A DNA stretch of 64,000 nucleotides from Streptomyces hygroscopicus (GTDB lineage: Bacteria > Actinomycetota > Actinomycetes > Streptomycetales > Streptomycetaceae): positions 9,424,001 through 9,488,000 of the forward strand of contig CP018627.1 in NCBI GenBank assembly GCA_002021875.1. The letters are read 5' to 3'. Both the position numbers and the translations under genes were made by a program. Positions 28,764 to 37,310 of the stretch are shown piece after piece. How positions within the stretch are numbered: the stretch's first letter is position 1; each line of letters opens with the position of its first letter. The notes under the pieces were generated by a model, which saw only the letters and a list, made by a program, of their open reading frames with translations, did no database searches and had not been told where the DNA came from.

Positions 28764-29468
28764 ATGTCTCGTACGACTGTCCATCTGGCAGGGGTGCTGC
28801 CGGCAGCCTGCTCCGCCATGGTGCTGTCCGCGTGCTCGTCAGAGAGCGGGGAGGCACCGAAAGTAGCCGGTGGTGGCGGGCCGGTGAAGCCCAAGGACGA
28901 CGGGGCGATACGGCGGGCGTGGGTGCAGTGCACGCACGATGCAGGCCAGACCGAAGTACAGCTGGACAAGGACGGGCAGATCCAGATGCCCATGGGACAG
29001 ACCGAGGAGGGCGGCGGGTCCGGGGCGGGGACCGACGACCCGCGGAAGAGGGCCATGGACACCTGCGACGAGAAGGTCCCGGGCCGCAAGCAGCTCCAGG
29101 AACGTGGGGTCCCCCCAGACCTCGTCGAACAGGCCCGCAGCCTGGCCCAGTGCCTGGTCGTCGGCGTCATGGAACGCCAGGGGGAAGTCGGCCTGCGCCG
29201 CGCTCTCGGCACACGCCAAGGACAGATCGCCGCCCAGTTCCTCGTCGAAGCCGTACTCCTCGGCCTACTTGGCGGCCCGGCCCGCGCCGCCCTCGGCTCC
29301 CTCACTGTCTACGGCCACGCCACCGCGCAGGACTGGCCACCTGTCATTCCCGCTACCTGGGCAGCGGCAGGACCCGCCATGGCCGTCATCGTCGGCACAA
29401 CAGCCGGCCTCTACCTCGCCCTGCGCGCCGGGCGCATGCCTCCCACCACCGCCCTCCGCGCGGCGTGA
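28764..29468 (+). pseudogene. Lipoprotein fused by deletion to the tail of an ABC permease
   Basis: A 234-codon open frame made of two unrelated parts. Residues 1 to about 130 are a secreted lipoprotein with lipobox LSACSS (about residues 21-26), of the type that precedes RND-like adaptor/ABC efflux operons in Streptomyces. From about 29152 on, the sequence is the last third of an FtsX/MacB-type permease: VVGVMERQGEVGLRRALGT, QIAAQFLVEAVLLGLLGG and the final MPPTTALRA. A deletion joining the first and last genes of such an operon, removing the adaptor, ATPase and most of the permease, explains it. The frame is intact, so a chimera could still be made. ATG 28764 follows GAGGGAGG. Confidence 0.75.
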
Positions 29469-29544
29469 CGGACCGACACGTTCGACTCTGTCCCATAATC
29501 GGTGGTTGCGCTGCGTGTGGTCAGTACGCGAGGACCGGCTGTTC

Positions 29545-30015
29545 CACCCGCGCCGCGACACCTGCTGCGTTTTCGTCAAGATCAACGGAGATCTGAAGTG
29601 CCTGTGGCGGGCCGTTGACCAGGACGGCAACGTCCTCGGCATCCTTGTCCAGAACCGGCGGGACAAGGCCGCGGCCAGGCGCTTCCTGCGGCGCCTGGTG
29701 AAGAAGACCCGGGCGGTGCCGAGGGTGCTGGTCACCGACAAGCCCCACTCCTGCGGCGCCGCCCACCGCGAGGTCATGCCCTCAGTCGAGCACCGCTCGC
29801 ACAAGGGGCTGAACAACCGGGCCGAGAACTCCCACCAGCCCACCCGGCAGCACGAACGCGCGATGAAGGGCTTCCGCTCGATCGGCGCGGCCCAAAGGTT
29901 CCTGTCCGCGTTCAGTGGAATCCCATCCCGCCTTCGGCCCCGCCGTCACCTGATGACCGCCACTGAACACCGCCTCGAGACGACCGTCCGCCCCACCATC
30001 TGGGACCACACCACC
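29545..30015 (+). pseudogene. IS6-family transposase fragment
   Basis: The frame reads VFVKINGDLKCLWRAVDQDG, then LVQNRRDKAAARRFLRRLVK, VTDKPHSCGAAHREVMPSVE, NNRAENSHQPTRQHERAMKG and FLSAFSGIPSRLRPRRHLM, as in IS6 transposases from the first catalytic Asp region to the C-terminus. The N-terminal zinc-finger and helix-turn-helix part is missing, so the element is dead. Confidence 0.85.
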
Positions 30016-30146
30016 GAGACCATCGGCCTGCCCGCCACAAACCGCCCCCGGGGCCCACCCGCCACCCGCCGCACCCCGACACACCATCGGACGACCACAC
30101 ACCCAACAACGTGACAGTGCTCCAGAAAAGGAAACGAGGAGTTCGC

Positions 30147-31859
30147 GTGCGCAAGACCTCCAGCATGACCATGCCCCGTGCCGGTATGCGTCGTTCGGCG
30201 ATGGTGGCCGGTACCGCGGTCGCGGCGACGGCCCTGCTCGCCACCGGGCTGACCACCAGCGCCGCGGGTGCCGACCCGGCCTCCGAGACCGGGGCCCAGC
30301 CCGCGGCCCTCACCGCCTCGGCCCGCGCCGAAATGCTGCGCGAGGCCAACGCCACCAAGGCGAACGTCGCCACATCGCTCGGCCTCGGCGCCAAGGAGAA
30401 GCTGGTCGTCACGGACGTCATCAAGGACGTCGACGGCACTACCCACACCCGATACGACCGCACCTACGACGGACTGCCCGTCCTCGGCGGCGACCTGATC
30501 GTCCACCAGGCCAAGAGCGGTGACATCAAGAGCGTCACCAAGGCCACCAACGCCACCGTCAAGGTCGCCTCCACCACCGCCGGAGTCGCCCCGAGCACCG
30601 CCGCCAAGGCCGCCATCAAGCTGGCCAAAGCCGACCACACCACCGGAGCCTCGGCCGACCAGGCCCCCCGCAAGGTGATCTGGGCCGCCACCGGCAAGCC
30701 CGTCCTCGCTTACGAGACCGTCATCGGTGGAACGCGGAAGGACGGCACCCCCAGCAAGCTGCACGTCATCACCGACGCCGTCACCGGCAAGAAGCTCTAC
30801 CAGTACCAGGACGTCAAGACCTTCACCGGCACTGGCCAGCACAACGGCAAGGTCACCCCCGGCACCGGCACCACCCCCGGCACCGGCACCGGCCAGTACA
30901 ACGGCAAGGTCCCCCTCGGCAGCGTCAAGAGCGGCAGCCGGTGGCTGCTGAAGGACACCGCCCGCGGCGGACACCAGACGTACAACGCCAAGCACTCGAT
31001 AGACCAGACCAAGCAGGGGTCGCCCTTCTACGACGCCGACAACGTCTGGGGCAACGGCAAGCCCACCACCGCACAGACCGCCGCCGTGGACGCCCACTAC
31101 GGCGCCGCCATGACCTGGGACTACTACAAGAACGTCTTCGGCCGCAACGGCATCAGGGGCGACGGCAAGGCCGCCTACTCCAGGGTCCACTTCGGCGACC
31201 AGTTCGGGAACGCCGCCTGGAACGACGACTGCTTCTGCATGACCTACGGCGATGGCGCGGGCAACAAGAAGCCCCTCACCGCGCTCGACGTGGTGGGCCA
31301 CGAGATGACCCACGGCGTCACCTCGGCCACCGCTAAGCTGAAGTACGGCGAGGCCGTCGGGCTCGACGAGGCCACCTCCGACATCTTCAGCACCGCCGTG
31401 GAGTTCTACGCCAAGAACGCCCAGGACCCCGGTGACTACCTCCTCGGCGACAAAATAGACCTCAACGGAGACGGTACGCCGGCGCGTTACATGGACAAGC
31501 CCAGCAAGGACGGTCTTTCCTACGACTACTGGGAGAGCGGCATGGGCAACGTCGACCCGCACGCCACCTCCGGTGTCGGCAACCACTTCTTCTACCTGCT
31601 GTCCGAGGGCAGCGGCGCGAAGGAGATCGACGGTGTGAAGTACGACAGCCCCACCAAGGACGGCTCCACCGTCAAGGGCATCGGCCGCGCCAAGGCCGAG
31701 AAGATCTGGTACAAGGCCCTGACCACGTACATGACCTCCAACACCGACTACCACGCCGCCCGTAAGGCCACGCTGAAGGCCGCCACGGACCTCTACGGCG
31801 CCGACAGCGCCGAGTACAAGGGCGTGGACGCCGCCTGGGCCGGAGTCAACGTCAAGTAG
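30147..31859 (+). CDS. Secreted M4-family neutral metallopeptidase (thermolysin family)
   Basis: A 570-residue zinc protease precursor. Residues about 1-50 form a secretion signal with an Arg-rich start and an Ala/Thr-rich hydrophobic core (SAMVAGTAVAATALLATG). An FTP/PepSY propeptide covers about 60-225. A Gly/Thr/Pro-rich linker with short internal repeats (PGTGTTPGTGTGQYNG) follows. The M4 catalytic domain carries the zinc motif VVGHEMTHGVT (about residue 384) and the third ligand in AVGLDEATSDIF. The start is GTG 30147 with CGAGGAG just upstream; the frame is open to 30111 with weaker signals. A strong hairpin terminator follows the stop, and a partial duplicate of the propeptide/linker region lies downstream. 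Confidence 0.93.
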   Translation: MRKTSSMTMPRAGMRRSAMVAGTAVAATALLATGLTTSAAGADPASETGAQPAALTASARAEMLREANATKANVATSLGLGAKEKLVVTDVIKDVDGTTHTRYDRTYDGLPVLGGDLIVHQAKSGDIKSVTKATNATVKVASTTAGVAPSTAAKAAIKLAKADHTTGASADQAPRKVIWAATGKPVLAYETVIGGTRKDGTPSKLHVITDAVTGKKLYQYQDVKTFTGTGQHNGKVTPGTGTTPGTGTGQYNGKVPLGSVKSGSRWLLKDTARGGHQTYNAKHSIDQTKQGSPFYDADNVWGNGKPTTAQTAAVDAHYGAAMTWDYYKNVFGRNGIRGDGKAAYSRVHFGDQFGNAAWNDDCFCMTYGDGAGNKKPLTALDVVGHEMTHGVTSATAKLKYGEAVGLDEATSDIFSTAVEFYAKNAQDPGDYLLGDKIDLNGDGTPARYMDKPSKDGLSYDYWESGMGNVDPHATSGVGNHFFYLLSEGSGAKEIDGVKYDSPTKDGSTVKGIGRAKAEKIWYKALTTYMTSNTDYHAARKATLKAATDLYGADSAEYKGVDAAWAGVNVK

Positions 31860-31894
31860 CAGCAACCGGCTCGGTCGAACCACACGACACACCG

Positions 31895-31926
31895 CCGGTG
31901 CCCAGGCATCAGCCCCTGGGCACCGG
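31895..31926 (+). terminator. Hairpin terminator of the M4 peptidase gene
   Basis: Perfect 12-base arms CCGGTGCCCAGG (31895-31906) and CCTGGGCACCGG (31915-31926) enclose an 8-base loop, starting 35 bases after the stop codon. No U-run follows, as is usual for actinobacterial terminators. Confidence 0.8.
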
Positions 31927-31938
31927 TCTGTCCCGCCC

Positions 31939-32130
31939 CCGGCAAGCCCGTCCTCGCCTACGAGACCGTCGTCGACGGGACGCGGAAGGACGGCACCCCC
32001 AGCAAGCTGCACGTCATCACCGACGCCGCCACCGGCAAGAAGCTCTACCAGTACCAGGACGTCAAGACCTTCACCGGCACTGGCCAGCACAACGGCAAGG
32101 TCACCCCCGGCACCGGCACCGGCACCGGTC
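31939..32130 (+). repeat. Partial duplicate of the M4 peptidase propeptide/linker region
   Basis: About 190 bases are nearly identical to the peptidase gene from 30691 onwards, in the same orientation, and would encode the same KLHVITDAATGKKLYQYQDV segment. Only a handful of substitutions are seen. There is no start or catalytic domain. It is either the scar of recombination with a second, lost peptidase gene or a recent segmental duplication. It directly precedes the BPL_N lipoprotein gene. Confidence 0.85.
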
Positions 32131-32251
32131 CTGGCGCTGTCACGTTGGCTGAGCGGGTGGGATGCTTTTCGGGTTGATCATGCTGGGAGGGGCACGTACG
32201 CCATCGGCCCCCGGTCCGCGTTCGGGCCGGGAGACACAGGAGAGAGACACC

Positions 32252-33055
32252 ATGCACCCCAGTACACTCCCGAACGTCGGTCAGCCTCCGGCCACTGTGG
32301 GCCGGCGCCGGCTGCTCCTCGGAGTTCTCCCGGCCGCCGCTGCGCTGGCCGGCTGTGGCTGGTCGAGTGCCGACGAGCGAAGCGACCAGCCGCCCCTCGC
32401 GCTGGTTTACCGCGGTCCCCAGGGCTGCCCCGACTGCGCGCCGACGATCGCCGCCCTGCTGCGCCAGGCGCCGCAGCCCTTCCGGGTCACGTACGTGGGC
32501 CCCGGCACCAGGGTCCCCCTGACCGCCGACGCTCTGGCCGGCGCGCAGTTGTACGTCCAGCCCGGCGGCGGCTCCGACCTCGACGGAGCCTGGCAGGACC
32601 TGCGTGGCTCGGCGAAGATGATGCGCGACTGGGTCCGGGAGGGCGGCAGCTACCTGGGCCTGTGCTTCGGCGCCTATCTCGCCGGACGTAACCCCGGCTT
32701 CGACCTGCTGCCCGGCGACACCGACGGATATATCGACCTCCGGGACACCACGGTCCACGACCAGCGAGACACCGTGGTGCCGGTGAAGTGGCGCGGCAAG
32801 CAGCGGCACATGTACTTCCAGGATGGGCCCGCCTTCCTCCTCGACAACGGCGCCGACGCCGACGTCCTGGCGACCTACCCCAACGGCGCCGCGGCAGTCG
32901 TCGTTGCCCCGTACGGCAAGGGCCGGGTCGGGGTCAGCGGCCCGCACCCGGAAGCCGACCGCTCCTGGTACGAGGACGCAGGGCTGAAGAACCCCGACGG
33001 CGTCCGCCCCGACCTGGCCCACGAACTGATCGACAGGACCGTCGGACGACACTGA
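32252..33055 (+). CDS. Lipoprotein with biotin-protein-ligase N-terminal (BPL_N) domain
   Basis: A 267-residue protein with a Tat-like lipoprotein signal (GRRRLLLGVLPAAAALAGCG, lipid-anchored Cys near residue 38). The mature part is a BPL_N domain, a class-I glutamine-amidotransferase-like fold. Visible features are LYVQPGGGSDLDGAW and the nucleophile-elbow region SYLGLCFGAYLAGR, with Cys in the elbow. The domain occurs at the N-terminus of eukaryotic biotin ligases, but stand-alone secreted versions have no established reaction. It starts at ATG 32252 after CAGGAGAGAG. The gene lies between the peptidase duplicate and IS remnants, with no clear partner. Confidence 0.85.
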   Translation: MHPSTLPNVGQPPATVGRRRLLLGVLPAAAALAGCGWSSADERSDQPPLALVYRGPQGCPDCAPTIAALLRQAPQPFRVTYVGPGTRVPLTADALAGAQLYVQPGGGSDLDGAWQDLRGSAKMMRDWVREGGSYLGLCFGAYLAGRNPGFDLLPGDTDGYIDLRDTTVHDQRDTVVPVKWRGKQRHMYFQDGPAFLLDNGADADVLATYPNGAAAVVVAPYGKGRVGVSGPHPEADRSWYEDAGLKNPDGVRPDLAHELIDRTVGRH

Positions 33056-33093
33056 GAGGGCATCTCATCTGGCGTGTTCCGTAGTCTGCGGTC

Positions 33094-33170
33094 GTGGACC
33101 TTGTGGAGCGTCTGGTGCCGGATGAACTGTGGGAGCTGTTCGAGCGGATGGTGCCTGTAGGGTTCCAAAA
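33094..33170 (+). pseudogene. N-terminal stub of an IS5-family transposase
   Basis: From GTG 33094 the frame gives VDLVERLVPDELWELFERMV, the standard start of IS5-family transposases, and then loses similarity. The GAGAGGGCATCTCAT-like sequence just upstream (33054-33068) may be the IS end. Confidence 0.6.
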
Positions 33171-33537
33171 GCCTCGTATCTACACTGACCTGGCTGTTCA
33201 TCAACTCCCACCGCTCAATTCATGGCCGACGTTACGGGGCTGGGTGACTTGAAGGATGCTCTGGATTCCGGTGTAACGGAGAAGGTATTCGTGCATCGGG
33301 AAATGCGCTCACTGCTGAGTTCATCGGATTAGGGAGCTCTGTCCGGCCGGCGACGGGGAAAGTCGGATATCGGCGCTCCGTTAGAAATTCCAAGGCCGCT
33401 TCGTTGTCGCATTTGACACTGCGGGTGCCGATAAATCATCCACGCAGGTCGGGAGCCTGATCACGGATCTTCGGCTCTGCTTGTCATTCGCCCCGAGTGC
33501 TTCACCCGCACAGGGCCCGTCGGCATCATGATCTGTC
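33171..33537. other. Intergenic debris
   Basis: Mixed, lower-GC sequence between two transposase remnants. No gene, repeat or regulatory site can be supported. Confidence 0.4.
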
Positions 33538-34320
33538 GTGCTCCTGCGCCTGGCCTACCTCGCCACGACCAACGCCCTGGCGGCCCTACGCCTCCTGCCG
33601 ATGAGCGACAAAGAGCAGGACATCGAGATCCTCGTGCTCCGGCACCAGCTGCTGGTCCTGCAGCGCGCCCCGAGACGGTGTTGCGCCGGCATCGCGAGCT
33701 GCTCAGGCGGCGCCATGCCGCAACCTGCGTATCCAGGCGACGTGGACGCCCGCGCGCCATTCGATCGATCCGCGCCCTGGTCCTGCGCCTGGCCAGGGAG
33801 AAGGCCGCGTGGGGATATCGCCGGATCCACGGCGAGCTCGCCGTGCTGGGGATCACAGTTGCCGCCTCCACCGTCTGGGAGATCCTCCGCGAGCACGGCA
33901 TCCCACGCGCCCCCAAACGGCAGAACACCACCTGGGCCGACTTCCTCCGCAGCCAGGCCAAGGCTCTTCTCGCCTGCGATCTTTTCGAAGTCCGCACGCT
34001 GACGGGGGCACGCCTGTACGTCTTCGCCGTCATCGAGCACACCACCCGTCGCATCCGGGTCCTCGGCGCCACGGCACACCCCACCGCGGAGTGGCTCGTG
34101 CAGCCCGGACGTAACCTCCTCATGGACCTCGATGACGCGAGCAGCAAGGCAAAGTTCCTCATCCGTGACCGCGATTCCAAGTTCACAGCCGCTTTCGACG
34201 CCCTGATGACCGATGCCGGTCTCAAGGCCGTCACCACCGGCATTCGGGTCCACGGATGATCACTCATGGAGCGCTGGATACAGACCTGCCGAAGGGAACT
34301 CCTGGACCGTATTCTCAGAG
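33538..34320 (+). pseudogene. Frameshifted IS transposase (integrase-core type)
   Basis: The gene opens at GTG 33538 with LLRLAYLATTNALAALRLL and QDIEILVLRHQLLVLQ. It loses part of the helix-turn-helix region and shifts frame near 33690, then continues with AAWGYRRIHGELAVLGITV, LLACDLFEVRTLTGARLYV and [19 protein letters not shown]. It shifts again before MERWIQTCRRELLDR. The catalytic residues are present but in separate frames. It is closely related to the copy at 25941-26652. Confidence 0.8.
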
Positions 34321-34395
34321 GGCGTTATGAGTCTTGATGTCCGTTTCATTCTTGGGTTTGGGTGAGGTCCGCTGGTCGAGGGTTCGTTGCTGGTG

Positions 34396-34835
34396 CTATG
34401 GATGGGGCTGGGTGAACAGGCCGGGTTCGGGCTCGGTAAGGATTCCGCGGCTGACCATGCGCTTGAGTTTGGAGCGGATGCCCTCGGTGTTCTCCGGCAG
34501 GATGGGCAGGTCGAGGGCTTCGCACAGGTCGCGGGCCCGCATCGGGCGTCTGGTGTCGGCGAAGGCGGCCAGGATCTGCTGGTAGGCAGGATGGTCCGGC
34601 GTGGCGGGCGGCGGGGCCGCTTCGGCGACGGCGAGGTGGTGGGCGATGCCCAGGAGGGTCTTGCGGGTGATCCGCAGGTTGTCGGTCTCTTCGTCGAGTT
34701 CGCGCAGGTGCGCGGCCAGTTCCTCGATCCGGGTCCGGGTCTGCTCGGCCTGTTCGCTCAGCGCCTGCTCGCGCGTGTCGATCTGTTCCAGGATGGGGTT
34801 GAGCTGCGGGTTGTCGGTCTTGCGTCGCGCCAGGT
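34396..34835 (-). pseudogene. 5'-truncated conserved hypothetical (coiled coil plus winged helix)
   Basis: The frame encodes NPILEQIDTREQALSEQAEQ, a charged coiled-coil segment, and a C-terminal helix-turn-helix-like part (RARDLCEALDLPI, IRSKLKRMVSRGILTEPEPG). I recognise the pattern as a conserved Streptomyces hypothetical, but no function is known. No start codon or ribosome binding site is available, because its 5' end is replaced by the IS5 remnant at about 34835. Confidence 0.6.
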
Positions 34836-35420
34836 GGGGGTGGTGGTGTCGGTCAGCCGGCGCGCTATTACGTCGCTCATCGCCCAGTACCCGCGTGACT
34901 CCGAGGTGGCGGGCCGGTGTTCGTAGTCGCGGACCAGGCGCCGGTGCATGACGAGGGTGCCGAAGGTCTGCTCGACTACCCACCTCTTTGGCTGGGGCAC
35001 GAAGCCGACATCGGCCGGGTTGCGCTCGACGATCTCCACGTCCATGCCGAGCGCGGCACCGTGATCGACGACGGCCCTCTTGAAGCCCTGGTCGACCAGG
35101 GCTTTCTTCGCCGTGTCACTCTGGGCGACCACGCGGTCCAACAGGGCGGTCCCCGCGGCGTTCTCGTGGACCGAGGCCGCCCGCGCCGCTCGGCGGCAGG
35201 TCGTTGGGGAGATGGGCCCACTGACAGCCCGTCCGGCTCTGTGCGTCGATCATGCAGGCCGACGCCTCCGCGTCCCGCCCTTCCTCCTGTCGCCAGAACT
35301 CCCTGAGCAGGCCGTTGAGATGGGCGGCTGTGCTGCTGCGGCGGTACAGCCTGCTGACGACCCGGTGGCCGGAATGGGCCCGGCTCGATTCCGATCAAGG
35401 CGCGTATTCCCATTCGCACC
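34836..35420 (-). pseudogene. IS5-family transposase remnant
   Basis: The C-terminal half is clear: RVVAQSDTAKKALVDQGFKR, NPADVGFVPQPKRWVVEQTF and MHRRLVRDYEHRPATSESR. Upstream, the RYRSSTAAHLNG-type and MIDAQSRTGCQWAHLPN segments are spread over several frames, so it is frameshifted. The N-terminus is lost. Confidence 0.75.
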
Positions 35421-35482
35421 CTGGAGTCAGCGGGAGTTGCCATGATTGCATTCAACGAGCACTGGACGAAGGGGGGCGTCTC

Positions 35483-36529
35483 ATGGAAGCGGCAGACGGT
35501 GTGGCGTTAGCGGCAGTACAGATCCTGACGGCGATGGCGAGTGGTGCGGCCACGGCGGTGGGTGGTGGCACGGGTCAAGCGCTCAGTGACCTTATCCGTC
35601 GGCGACTGAGCTCGGAAGAGGGCCGAGCAGCCCTGGCGGGATTTGATGCCGATCCAACGGATTTAGCGGCGACACAAGAACTGCGGGGTGTAATCGGAGA
35701 GGTGCTCACGGCTGACCGCGAGTTCGAAAGAGCGCTGACTCAACTGCTTTCGAATCCCTCCGCCACTCCGTCGGCGTACACCAACAGTGTCGTGATCGGA
35801 AGCGGCAAGGTTCGCAACAGTCAGATCTCTCTAGGACCACTTTCGATCTCGAACACGCGTAACAACAGGAACTCGCTGACCGTAGTGGCCGTCGTGCTGC
35901 TAGCGGTGTTGGCGCTCGCTCTCTATGGCGGTGTCCACCTCGTCACGGGGCGTTCTCCGGGAAATACCGAGTCGGCACCGAAACCCACGAGGACCCAGAC
36001 GAAGCATGTTGTGACTCCTGAGGATCTTGTCTCGAAGATCCTCCCGGACCGTGATGTCTTGCCTCCGGGTTGGGAGGTTTCGGGTGGTCCGCACTTGAAC
36101 GGCTACCTAGCGTGCTTTGACTGTGTGTCTGAGGCCGATCGGCATAACGCCGGAAATGTTTTTTGGAATCTGCCCGGATCTCAGGATGCAAACTTCTTTG
36201 TGGACGCTTATACGAGTTCAGCTTCAGCAGAGGCCAACTATGCGAAGGCTTCGAAGTCGGGCGAAGTGATCCAGGTGAAGCCGGGAGCATACTTCTCCGA
36301 CTCGTATATTGCAAAGGAAGATCGGAAGGTTATTTCGATGGAAGAGGGTGGCTCGCCGGTCGTTGTAGCGTTTATTCGGATAGAGACGGTTCTGATAACG
36401 ATACAGATGAATTCTGATTGGAAGAATCAAGAAGGTAATCTGACAGCCTTCGCCTACATGATGAGCGAGCGTGCGAAACAGGCGTTGGACGGCCAACCCG
36501 TGAGATCCGTGGTTCCCCAGCTTTCGTGA
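35483..36529 (+). CDS. Hypothetical single-pass membrane protein, lower GC
   Basis: A 348-residue protein with no recognised family. Residues 1-125 are cytoplasmic and Ala/Leu-rich with an ATAVGGGTGQALSDLIRRRL segment; a similar opening occurs in other Streptomyces membrane proteins of unknown role. One strong transmembrane segment lies at about 131-155 (LTVVAVVLLAVLALALYGG). The C-terminal 190 residues are exported and polar, with a Cys pair (CFDC, about residue 212) and regular spacing like a small sensor or sensor-bound domain. It starts at ATG 35483 behind a G-rich site. From about 36000 on, base composition is clearly lower in GC than neighbouring genes, indicating recent acquisition. 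Confidence 0.75.
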   Translation: MEAADGVALAAVQILTAMASGAATAVGGGTGQALSDLIRRRLSSEEGRAALAGFDADPTDLAATQELRGVIGEVLTADREFERALTQLLSNPSATPSAYTNSVVIGSGKVRNSQISLGPLSISNTRNNRNSLTVVAVVLLAVLALALYGGVHLVTGRSPGNTESAPKPTRTQTKHVVTPEDLVSKILPDRDVLPPGWEVSGGPHLNGYLACFDCVSEADRHNAGNVFWNLPGSQDANFFVDAYTSSASAEANYAKASKSGEVIQVKPGAYFSDSYIAKEDRKVISMEEGGSPVVVAFIRIETVLITIQMNSDWKNQEGNLTAFAYMMSERAKQALDGQPVRSVVPQLS

Positions 36530-36745
36530 TCGCCATGGTTGCGGTCTCTCGGTATCGGGACAGTGGTTCCCGCATCTCGTACTTGCCCTCGTGGCCCGTG
36601 GGCCGCGGCCGAGGGCGGGGCTCCGGTCCACCGGTCCGGACACCAGAGCACGTGCGGAAAGCGGCGACGGTGGGGGTGATCCACCGGGCGGAACATGCTG
36701 TGTGCGGTGCGTGCACGGCGGGACTGGTTGGGGCAGAGTGAGGGC

Positions 36746-37228
36746 ATGATGACGGGGTCGGAGGAGGAGCCCCAGGTGGGACGTCTGGAGACTCCTGAGG
36801 AGCGGGCCGACCGCAATCTGGTCGAGCTGCTGCAGGAGTTGCGGGTCGTTCAAACTGGAGTGCAGATCGTCTTCGCGTTCCTGTTGGGCATCGCGTTCAC
36901 CAGCCGTTTCCCGGGTCTCAGTGATTTCCAGACCGACATGTACATCAGCACGTTGCTGCTCACGGTAGTGGCCTCTGTCGTCCTCGCGACCCCGGTTGCG
37001 CTGCACCGGGGCTTGTTTCACCGGGGCGCCAAACGCCGCATCGTCGATATCTCCGCCAAACTCGCCCTCGTCGGCCTCCTCTTCCTCGCTTTCGCGATCA
37101 ACGGCGCCGTCCTGCTGGTCACGGACGTTGTGCTTGGACACACTCCGGCAGCGGTCATCACCACCATCACCGCCCTGCTGTTCGCTGCCCTGTGGTTCCT
37201 GCTGCCCTGGTCCCTCCGACGTCGCTGA
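36746..37228 (+). CDS. DUF6328 family membrane protein
   Basis: A 160-residue integral membrane protein. The N-terminal charged segment (EERADRNLVELLQELRVVQT) is followed by four hydrophobic segments (FAFLLGIAFTSRF, ISTLLLTVVASVVL, LALVGLLFLAFAING, TTITALLFAALWFLLP). The spacing and ELRVVQTGVQIVFAFLL motif match DUF6328, a small actinobacterial family without assigned function. Start ATG 36746 or 36749, with GAGTGAGGG upstream. It stands alone on the + strand, convergent with the methyltransferase-NUDIX operon. Confidence 0.8.
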   Translation: MMTGSEEEPQVGRLETPEERADRNLVELLQELRVVQTGVQIVFAFLLGIAFTSRFPGLSDFQTDMYISTLLLTVVASVVLATPVALHRGLFHRGAKRRIVDISAKLALVGLLFLAFAINGAVLLVTDVVLGHTPAAVITTITALLFAALWFLLPWSLRRR

Positions 37229-37310
37229 ACGCGTGGTTCCCCGGCCGGGCCGCCCGTCCAGTAGAGGTGGAAGTCGCGGTGGCGTCACAGACTCGAATCT
37301 GCGTTGGCGA

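Noticed and set aside
37270..37300. tRNA 3'-end-like sequence (GATTCGAGTC on the minus strand), possible attachment site
   Set aside because: The T-arm does not pair properly (A-C at the closing pair) and no acceptor stem or anticodon arm is nearby.
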